DNA from: Sphaerosporella brunnea
Lineage: Eukaryota; Ascomycota; Pezizomycetes; Pezizales; Pyronemataceae
Direction of reading: 5' to 3'
Assembly: GCA_008704415.1 (NCBI GenBank)
Contig: VXIS01000284.1
Span: 1-63,447, forward strand
Length of the DNA stretch: 63,447 nucleotides
The notes beneath the pieces are model-generated. The model was not told the DNA's origin. It saw only the letters and a program-made list of their open reading frames with translations, and made no database searches. The translations under genes and the position numbers were made by a program. Below, piece by piece: positions 56,771 to 63,447 of this stretch (positions are counted from its first letter, which is position 1; each line of letters starts with the position of its first letter).

Positions 56771-57540
56771 TCTGATGAACGATGCGATGAGAAGGAAAGA
56801 AACGAAATGAACTTATGCATCATGGTGTACAAAAAAGTCGTTTTTTCTTGCCTGCAGAACGCGGGGCCTGCGGTAGTCATCATATTCTTTTCCTTGTCCA
56901 TTTTTTTTTTATTCTTTTTCATTGCTTACAGCGGCGCGCTGGGGTTGGCATGGATGGCTTTTGTTGTTTCTTTTCTTTTCTTTTACTTTTTTTTTTTTTT
57001 TTTTTTTTTTTGTGATTCGTTTTTGTTGCTTGTTGTGAGCGATGCGACTGCGGTCAATCACTTCGGCATTGCGAAAAAGCCCCGTTTTCTTTTCTCTTTC
57101 TTGTATACTGTTTATACCCTTAGACTGTGCGTGCGACTGCGACTGAATGCTTGCTCCGGTGGGGCTTTTTTTTTTTCACTTCTCCTTTGAGTCGATTGAT
57201 GTGATTATTACTTCCCCTTCTTTGTACCGGTGTAGAATAGGGAATGGGAAGACTATATTTTTTTTGTTTCTTCGAGTGGGTACTTATGTGCTGCTCGCCA
57301 GGTGTACTTCTATTGCCCCCAGAGATTTTCAGGAACGAGTTGGGTGATGGGTGTGTGTAAGGTCCCCGGAGGCATATTATTGATCAGTCTATTCCGTAAT
57401 CAATCCTTCATGATGATGTCTGTCCAGTATCGTACCATAAACAAAAAAGCGCACACGCCAAAGCGAACGCCATGCTTTTATAACCAAAACAAAAAGAAAA
57501 CCCCCCCACCCAGAATGCAAGGTCTAGCACCATAAGCCAT
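56771..57540. other. Convergent 3' region, T-rich
   Basis: About 770 bases between the gelsolin-type gene (+) and ALO (-). It has several T-runs (for example 56,987-57,011) and no gene. It is likely 3'UTR sequence. Confidence 0.5.
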
Positions 57541-59198
57541 CTACGCAATCTCCTGCCCATCCTCGCCCACGACCAGAAATCTCTGCTGGGGCTGCGCAAT
57601 CGCTGCTGCCGCCTCACGGCCCAGAAGGTGCCGCCGCAACCAGTCGGTGACGAAGACGCCAGTCGGATCCACCTGCTCACGGATCCTCACCCACTTCTCG
57701 AGGGCGGGGTACATGCGCCAGAACTCGGACGGGGTGGGGGTGACAAAGTTCTTGGCCCAGTGCGGTTTTCCGCCGAGATCCTTCATCAGGTGCTCGAAGG
57801 CGGCGTAGTAGCGTTGCCAGTGCGGGACGTCGCGGAGGAACGGCCGGTAGAGCGTCGCGTTGAGGTACAGCGTGGGGCCGTCCGGGATGGACTGGTCCAG
57901 CCAGGCGCGCGGGTTTTGGGAGGAGCGGGAGGAGTCGGTCACTCGCGCTTCGATTGGCGCGTGCACGTAGATGCCCGCCGGGGAGATGGGGATGTTGGCG
58001 AGATCGGCGCGGCCCGAGAGCCAGTGCTGCAGACGGGTTATGGCCTCGGGACCTTTGGAGAGGGGGATTGACCACTTTTGATAGTTAGCTTTTTTTTTTG
58101 CTTTTGCTTTTGCTTTTGCCTTTTTTCTTTTTTTTTTTTTTTTTTTTTTTTGGGAAGAACAGAGGAACGCACCTCGTTGACGAACTGCGAGAATAGGCAA
58201 TCCATCGTCAACGCCTGGTGGCTGTTTTGGACCGCGGTGCCTTTGACGCCCTCCTCCCATCCGTACTGCATATTGAACACGAATCTTTCCACCCACGGCA
58301 TAAATGACGGGATCCACGTAGCCACATACAACAGGGCCTCGTAGGTATACCTCCCAAACGTAGCGCCATACCAGCTCTTTGGCGGCTCCTGCAGGGCCCC
58401 TTCAACCTTCTTTCCGTGCCACACGATGGTGCGTTCGGAGTAGGGAAACCACCAGCAGCGCACAAACTCGGATTCCTCCCAGACGTGGTCGTAGCTCTCC
58501 AGGAACCTTGGCAGCGTCATCACCGCCTGCTGCCAGCAGACGCGGTACGCGGGCACCGCCTGGAACCGCACATGCGTCACGATGCCGATGGCGCCCAGCG
58601 AGACCAGCGCCGCGCAGAAAAGATCCGCATTGTGGTCTTTCGAGCACTGCACCACGTTCCCATTGGCAAGCATGACAGTCAGCCCCACGACGCTCTCGGA
58701 GAGCAGGCCGTGCTGGAGACTGGAGCCGTGCGTAGCCGTTGCAATAACGCCGGCGATACTCTGCTCCACGATGCTCCCCAGATTCGGCATGGCCCATCCA
58801 CGCTTCTCAAGCTCGTCGATGAAGTCGTGGAGCCGGATCCCAGCCTCCACCGTGATCTGCCGCGTCTCTGCGTCCTCGGAAACGACAGAGCGGAAGCCGT
58901 CGAGGTTTACCATCCATGATGAGGTGCAGGTCAGGTCCGACGGAGAATGCCCGGACCCTACCACTACGATTTGCCTCTTGAGCTGCCGCGCCAGGGAGAC
59001 AATCAGTCGGATCTCGGGGACGCTTTGTGGCTGGAGGTATAGCTCTGGCCTGCTGAAATTCGTGCGCGCCCAGGTCGAGTGCTTATGCCGCAGAGATGCC
59101 CGGAACGGGATGTGGGATGCTGTGGCGGGATCCCACGAGGCTGCCACAATGGCGTCCGTCGTGTATGGATGGAACTGTTTATGTGCTTCGGGGTCCAT
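57541..59198 (-). CDS. ALO1: D-arabinono-1,4-lactone oxidase, 519 aa
   Basis: Two exons: 59,198-58,173 and 58,074-57,541, separated by a 98-nt intron. The enzyme oxidises D-arabinono-1,4-lactone to D-erythroascorbic acid with O2, giving H2O2, at the mitochondrial outer membrane in yeast. The FAD-binding PCMH-type domain includes VVVGSGHSPSD, where His84 is the expected covalent flavin ligand. ALO-family C-terminal signatures are present, such as GGKPHWAKNF (His446). Length matches the family (about 520-560). The intron is A-rich on the sense strand, with CAAAAG repeats and a GCTAAC branch motif. It has no stop in the retained frame for 45 codons, so unspliced RNA would encode a Lys-rich tail and lose the last 177 residues. 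Divergent from ARL2. Confidence 0.93.
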
Positions 59199-60108
59199 TT
59201 TGTGGGTTGTTTCCGGCGGCGCCGCAATCGAAAGGACGGGTGAGAGGAACCAAGCAGAAGAAAGAAAAAAAAAGCTCGCTAACTAGAAGAAGCCAAATTT
59301 CAACGAAATGGAGAAGAGGTCAGGTAAACGGAAGGAGATTGAGGGGAAATAAAAGTTGCATTCGTATCAGAGCACGTGGGCGATGAATGTATGTCGAGGG
59401 TTCTTGCACCCCGTAAACGCGGGGATCGGCATTGCGTCACGCCATTGGCTGGTTGTAGGCCAATGGAGTTTTCGACAGAGCAAAAGCAAAAAAATAAATT
59501 CTTTGGGCGGCTGGATGAGAATTCCCGACGATTATCCTGCATTAGTGGGCTGTGGCCAAAGATTTCCAGTGAACTGCCGAGTCTATCTACTTTGCAGACG
59601 GACAAAAATCTCCACTCCCGATCGGGAGCCCTAACCCACGAATCAGCTTTGGAGACAACCGAAATATCATCGTGAGGGCCTATGAGATGCGGCCTCTGGT
59701 AAGGCAGAACTGCAGCTGTGGCCAGAAGGGTGGATTGCCGTAATATGCGTCGCCTGCAGCGATATTGGCCACAAAATATCTGGTGCATCTGATGACCATT
59801 GCATGTCAACCCATTGGTTTGGCCGAGTTTCACTGACTTTTAGGGACGCTTAGTTGCCCAGCAAAAAAGCCGTGAAGCCCACACCTGTCCCCCCCCCCCC
59901 CCTAACCGGTTAGTTTGACTGAAAGCGAGGTCCATGAAGGATAGTTACCTTCCAGCTCAAGTTCGAATTGATATGTCTCCATGTCTCCATTTCCCTGAGT
60001 ACACCGTCACCCCGGTCGCTCTTGGCGGCCAAACCCAACAACCGCGGACGAGTCGCTTGCGCTTAACCCACACACTACACCACACCCGCAGCCCAGCCCA
60101 GCCCAGCC
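59199..60108. promoter_or_regulatory. Divergent ALO/ARL2 promoter with four CCAAT boxes
   Basis: This 910-base interval separates two divergent starts. CCAAT boxes (either orientation) are at 59,444-59,448, 59,460-59,464, 59,764-59,768 and 59,813-59,817; the first two are inverted relative to each other, 11 bases apart, next to a TGCGTCA sequence at 59,433. In filamentous fungi CCAAT is bound by the HapB/C/E-type complex. A C-run lies at 59,889-59,902. The binding role is inferred. Confidence 0.5.
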
Positions 60109-60902
60109 ATGCTCTCGATCCTGCGCAAGTCACGGCTCAAGGACAAAGAGATGCGCGTGCTGATGCTCGGCCTCGACAACGCGGGGAAAACCACGATCGT
60201 CAAGTGCATCATGGACGAGGACGTGAACACGGTCAGCCCGACGCTGGGGTTTATCATCAAGACGATCGAGTACCAAGGGCATGTCACACACAACCGCTCG
60301 AGCGCGAAGTGAATGCTGATTGCTCTATGTAGTTACAAGTTGAATATTTGTGAGTGATGATGGTGGTGGTGAGGAAAGCGAAAAGTGCTGAGGCTGGAAC
60401 AAGGGGATGTCGGCGGCCAGAAAACCCTCAGGAGCTATTGGCGCAATTACTTTGAGAAGACGGATGCGCTGATCTGGGTTGTTGACTCTACGGATCGGTT
60501 CCGCCTCGAGAACTGTGCCGAAGAGCTCGCGGGGTTGTTGCAGCAAGAGGTGAGTGAGCATATGATTTATTCTTTTTTTTTCCCCCCAAGGCTAATTCGA
60601 TTCACCGTATAAGCGCTTGCTTGGAGCAAGTTTGCTTGTCTTTGCGAATAAGACTGACGTGAACGGCTGCATGACGCTTGACGAAATCCGCGAGGTACGC
60701 GCATTCATCAATAACTGAAAGGCAGTTCAAGTTGTTGCCAGCTAGCTAATATTCCCTGGGAAATGCACAGGGGCTGCGACTTGATGACATACAATCTCAC
60801 AAGTGGACCATCTTGCCTTGCAGCGCGATGACGGGAAAGAACTTGTTTGAAGGATTGGATTGGGTGGTTACGGATGCGAAGGAACGGCTGTTTTTGTACT
60901 AA
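60109..60902 (+). CDS. ARL2-type small GTPase (tubulin-folding regulator), 181 aa
   Basis: Five exons: 60,109-60,278, 60,333-60,349, 60,404-60,549, 60,614-60,694 and 60,771-60,902; 546 nt in consistent frame. ARL2 (yeast Cin4, fission yeast Alp41) controls tubulin-folding cofactor D and microtubule assembly. The P-loop is GLDNAGKT (21-28), switch I contains Thr45 (SPTLGF), switch II is WDVGGQ with catalytic Gln68, the guanine-specificity motif is NKTD (123-126, where NKQD is usual) and the last is CSAM (155-158). Residue 2 is Leu, so there is no N-myristoylation site. Exon 2 is only 17 nt (YKLNI plus one base). Intron 1 needs a GC donor (GG, then GCATGT) to keep the family sequence EYQGYKLNIWDVGGQ. 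Divergent from ALO. Confidence 0.93.
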
Positions 60903-61254
60903 GCTTTAACGCCCTGTTTTTTTTTTTTTTCCCACTCGGACGAAATGGATATCGCTGTGTAGGGTGAATTATACTGGATATTTATCAGCTGCTTATATAT
61001 GTTCACATCAACTAAGCTCAGCCATGCTCTACTGTACCACCTGCTTTATAGGATTTCCTTCCTGTGGGGACGACAACTTGGCGAGAGCCATGGGCATCGT
61101 GAAGGTTTTCATTTCTGTATTTTCTGGCGACGAATCCAACAGCCAAACACAGAGCATCACTCGACCAATCTGCGTCTACTCTATGTGATACCCGCGGACA
61201 TGCACGTCCACGCTCCCGGGAAACCTCGATTGTCCTCCCCACCCACCGCCAGCC
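60903..61254. other. Interval between ARL2 and the alpha/beta hydrolase
   Basis: About 350 bases with a T-run at 60,919-60,930. It probably holds 3'UTR of ARL2 and the promoter of the hydrolase. No gene is seen. Confidence 0.45.
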
Positions 61255-62352
61255 ATGTTCCCCCTCTCCCCCTTCCTCGCGCTCTTCATCCTCCTCGCCC
61301 CCACAACCCCACAGCAAACGCCCCACACGCGGCAGATCCTCTACCTCGGCGGGCACTACATCAGCACAGCCAACGGCACGTTCCACCACGACCAGATCTA
61401 CATCGAGCAGCTAACACCGCTCGCGCCGTCGGCGGCCAAAGCGCCGATCCTCCTCCTCCACGGCAACGCGCAAACCGGCACCAACTTCCTCGCCACGCCG
61501 GACGGGCGCCCAGGGTTCGCCGACTTCTTCCTGCAGCGCGCGCACCGCGTGTACATCGCCGACCAGCCGCTGCGCGGGCGGTCCCCCGTGCCGGCGGGCG
61601 GCTACCCGCTGCGCGCGTACTCGGCCGAATACGTTTCCTCGCGGTTCGCAAACACTACGCTGTGGCCGCAGGCGAGGCTGCATTCCCAGTGGCCCGGCGC
61701 CGCCGACGGGCGGCGGGGCGATCCCGTCTTCGATGGCTTTTACAAAGCCCAGGCGAGCTTTGAGGGGAACAATACGCTGCAGGAGCAGCGGGCCGTGGCG
61801 GGGCTGCTGGAGCTGTTGACGGCGGTGCGGGAGCCGGTGGTGGTGGTGTCGCATAGCCAGGCGGGCATGATGGCGTGGGCGCTTGCGGATGCGGCCGCCG
61901 CCTCGGCTGTGAAGGGACTGGTGATGCTGGAGCCGAGCGGGCCGCCGTTCGAGGATGTCGATTTCTCGGGCGGCAAAACGGCCACGAGGAAATGGGGCCT
62001 GGCAGACGTGCCCCTGGCCTACCATCCCCCCGGCTTCGAGTTCAACCTGGTCCGAGTCGGCGAGGACACAGCGGAGAGGAGCAGCTGCCTGCTCCAAGCC
62101 GCCCCCGCCGCGAAGCAGCTGGTGAACCTTCCAAAGATCCCGACGATGCTGGTCACGGCGGAAGCAAGCTACCATGCGCTTTATGACCACTGCACCGTTG
62201 CGTTCCTGAGGCAGGCGGGCATGCACGACGACCGGCTGCTGTGGGTTAAGCTGCAGGACAGGGGCATTCGCGGGAACGGCCACATGATGTTTATGGAGCT
62301 GAATAACCAAGATGTTTTTGGCGTCGTGGAGGAGTGGATTGAGAGGTTGTAG
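61255..62352 (+). CDS. Secreted alpha/beta-hydrolase, 365 aa
   Basis: A single-exon gene. The N-terminus MFPLSPFLALFILLAPTTPQ is a signal peptide with cleavage likely near residue 18-22. The alpha/beta-hydrolase fold shows the oxyanion segment LLLHGNAQTG (67-74), the nucleophile elbow SHSQAG with Ser201, an acid candidate Glu226 (LEPSGPP) or Glu303, and catalytic His343 in GNGHMMFME. Two N-glycosylation sequons (NGT at 40, NTT at 133) and two late Cys residues (278, 313) suit an extracellular protein. It resembles fungal secreted hydrolases annotated only as alpha/beta hydrolase; the substrate is unknown (ester or lactone are possibilities). The gene is distinctly GC-rich compared with its surroundings. 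Confidence 0.88.
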   Translation: MFPLSPFLALFILLAPTTPQQTPHTRQILYLGGHYISTANGTFHHDQIYIEQLTPLAPSAAKAPILLLHGNAQTGTNFLATPDGRPGFADFFLQRAHRVYIADQPLRGRSPVPAGGYPLRAYSAEYVSSRFANTTLWPQARLHSQWPGAADGRRGDPVFDGFYKAQASFEGNNTLQEQRAVAGLLELLTAVREPVVVVSHSQAGMMAWALADAAAASAVKGLVMLEPSGPPFEDVDFSGGKTATRKWGLADVPLAYHPPGFEFNLVRVGEDTAERSSCLLQAAPAAKQLVNLPKIPTMLVTAEASYHALYDHCTVAFLRQAGMHDDRLLWVKLQDRGIRGNGHMMFMELNNQDVFGVVEEWIERL

Positions 62353-62484
62353 GGTTTGTAGATATATCCGTTCTTCTTATATACCTCCCTCCTCCTTCCT
62401 ACTTGAATATAGGATCACCTCTTCACCCGAGGCATCACCACCGCCATCCTCCACGCCACAATATCCACACAAATCTTGACCGCG

Positions 62485-62574
62485 AAAGACAGCACCAGCG
62501 GCGCGCACTCGTGCGCCATCCCCGCCACCAAAGTCAACACCAGCGGCGCGCGCTCGTGCACCATCCCCGCCACA
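62485..62574. repeat. 45-bp tandem duplication
   Basis: Two copies of a 45-bp unit containing CACCAGCGGCGCGC and CGCCAC lie end to end, with five differences by eye. A second, shorter duplication of the CCCTCCCCACCCACGCCA type follows at about 62,575-62,650. Confidence 0.7.
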
Positions 62575-62690
62575 ACCCTCCCCACCCACGCCACCATCCC
62601 AATCCTCTCCATCACCACCCTCCCCACCCACGCCACTATCCCCACCCCCCCCATTACCATCCTCCCCCCCCTCCCCGCCCACCCCGCCAC

Positions 62691-62762
62691 CCGCAACACC
62701 TGCTCCCCCGGCGCCCGCAACACCTGCTCCCCCGGCGCCCGCAACACCTGCTCCCCCGGCGC
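62691..62762. repeat. Three exact 24-bp tandem repeats
   Basis: Three identical copies of a 24-bp unit beginning CCCGCAACACCTGCTCCCCC, then a partial fourth. The unit is a multiple of three, so frames on either strand stay open as an eight-residue repeat. Confidence 0.85.
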
Positions 62763-63255
62763 CCGCAAAACCGTAGTATCATGACAATACTCGCGCTCCA
62801 GTGGGAACGAGTCGCTATCCCGGCGGGATATGGCGAGGAGGAAGAGCAAGATGACTGCGATGATTCTGCCTACTTTATCTGCCGAGACATTGCGATCCAT
62901 TCTTTTTCTTGTTGAAAGGAAGGGGTGGCGGCGGGGAGGGGGAGATATATGAGAGAAGGGAGGGGTTCGTGATGAATGGTGGTAGGTCTAGGGTACTCTT
63001 TTATTTGCTTCAACATACACACCAGCAGCAGCTGCTGATCTCGAAGGAAAAAAAAAAAAAAAAAAAAAAACTCACCATCGTACACTGTCTGCTTGCAGCT
63101 CATAATAAAAAAAGTAACCGGCAAGCAATTGCAACCGGAAAGGGGAAAGATAAGAACTACAAAGAATCTAAAAAATCCACGAAAATAAAAATCTATCACC
63201 CAGACATCTCATCTTCCGCCGTTTCTCATTACTATGTATTTTACGGCGCGTAGGT

Positions 63256-63447
63256 CTAGTTTATTAGCCACTATTACAAGTAGAGAGGGAATAGGAGAGA
63301 GGAAAAACTCACCATATTCAGCACCCACAGCCCCAGCAGCATAAGCGCACACTTAACCTTCAACGTAAACCAGCCCTTCGCAGCACTATCCCTCTTCTCC
63401 GCACCAGCGCGAGGGATACCATCGATACCCATCTCTCGCAGGCGGAT
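63256..63447 (-). CDS. 3' part of an unidentified minus-strand gene, off the right edge
   Basis: An open frame enters from the right edge (63,447-63,313) and reads REMGIDGIPRAGAEKRDSAA, then KGWFTLKVKCALMLLGLWVLNM, before a good donor, GTGAGT, at 63,312. The hydrophobic run KCALMLLGLWVLNM looks like a C-terminal membrane anchor. An acceptor (TGTAATAG) at 63,271 would add only WLIN and a stop, giving a 42-nt intron. That last exon is tentative; without splicing the frame runs on as VSFSSLFPL. The family is not recognised from this fragment. Confidence 0.5.

Larger units (their letters stand above)
62353..63255. other. Convergent 3' region with tandem repeats
   Basis: This lies between the hydrolase (+) and a minus-strand gene entering from the right. 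It contains the tandem repeats annotated below and an A-run at 63,050-63,070. A 161-codon minus frame (62,415-62,900) has a hydrophobic N-terminus and a repeated LRAPGEQV unit, but its open state follows from the repeats, so I do not call it a gene. Confidence 0.45.

Noticed and set aside
62415..62900. 161-codon minus-strand frame with LRAPGEQV repeats
   Set aside because: Openness comes from tandem repeats whose unit is a multiple of three. The hydrophobic start is suggestive but not enough.
1..63447. CRISPR array, prophage or bacterial operon
   Set aside because: No regularly spaced repeats with unique spacers. The gene structure is eukaryotic with introns.

Overview
The window looks like nuclear DNA of a filamentous ascomycete (Pezizomycotina). 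Most genes carry short introns of about 45 to 100 nt with GT..AG ends and CTAAC or CTGAC-like branch points. The protein families are typical of these fungi: a Zn(II)2Cys6 factor, a DUF4045/gelsolin protein, D-arabinono-1,4-lactone oxidase, a PTS2-targeted thiolase and a DUF7918-like protein. No species call is attempted.

Layout. Bases 1-18,374 hold no gene I can support. From about 1,868 to 11,800 the + strand is extremely rich in G and T (81% in a 360-nt hand-counted sample), broken by short neutral or C-rich islands. This is the strangest part of the window. From 11.8 to 18.4 kb the composition is ordinary, with microsatellites and an inverted pair of hairpin-bearing repeats. From 18.4 to 46.3 kb lie most of the genes: a hypothetical protein, the peroxisomal thiolase (-), an F-box-like protein (-), a small Ser/Pro protein, a 1,494-aa DExH RNA helicase, a DUF7918-like protein (-), a seven-exon 908-aa unknown protein, tRNA-Ser(GCT) (-), two neighbouring hypothetical proteins that may be old paralogues, a RanBP2-type zinc-finger protein (-), tRNA-Val(AAC) and a Zn(II)2Cys6 transcription factor (-). 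From 46.3 to 52.3 kb nothing convincing is seen. From 52.3 kb to the end lie a DUF4045/gelsolin protein, the lactone oxidase ALO (-), an ARL2-type GTPase divergent from ALO, a secreted alpha/beta hydrolase, and the 3' part of a minus-strand gene that leaves the right edge.

How the genes work together. They are mostly unrelated housekeeping and regulatory genes, not a pathway cluster. Links visible in the sequence are the divergent ALO/ARL2 promoter with four CCAAT boxes, and two CCTCGG fatty-acid-response-type motifs upstream of the beta-oxidation thiolase. Exon structures were built by reading splice sites and keeping the reading frame. They are consistent in frame, but no transcript evidence was available.
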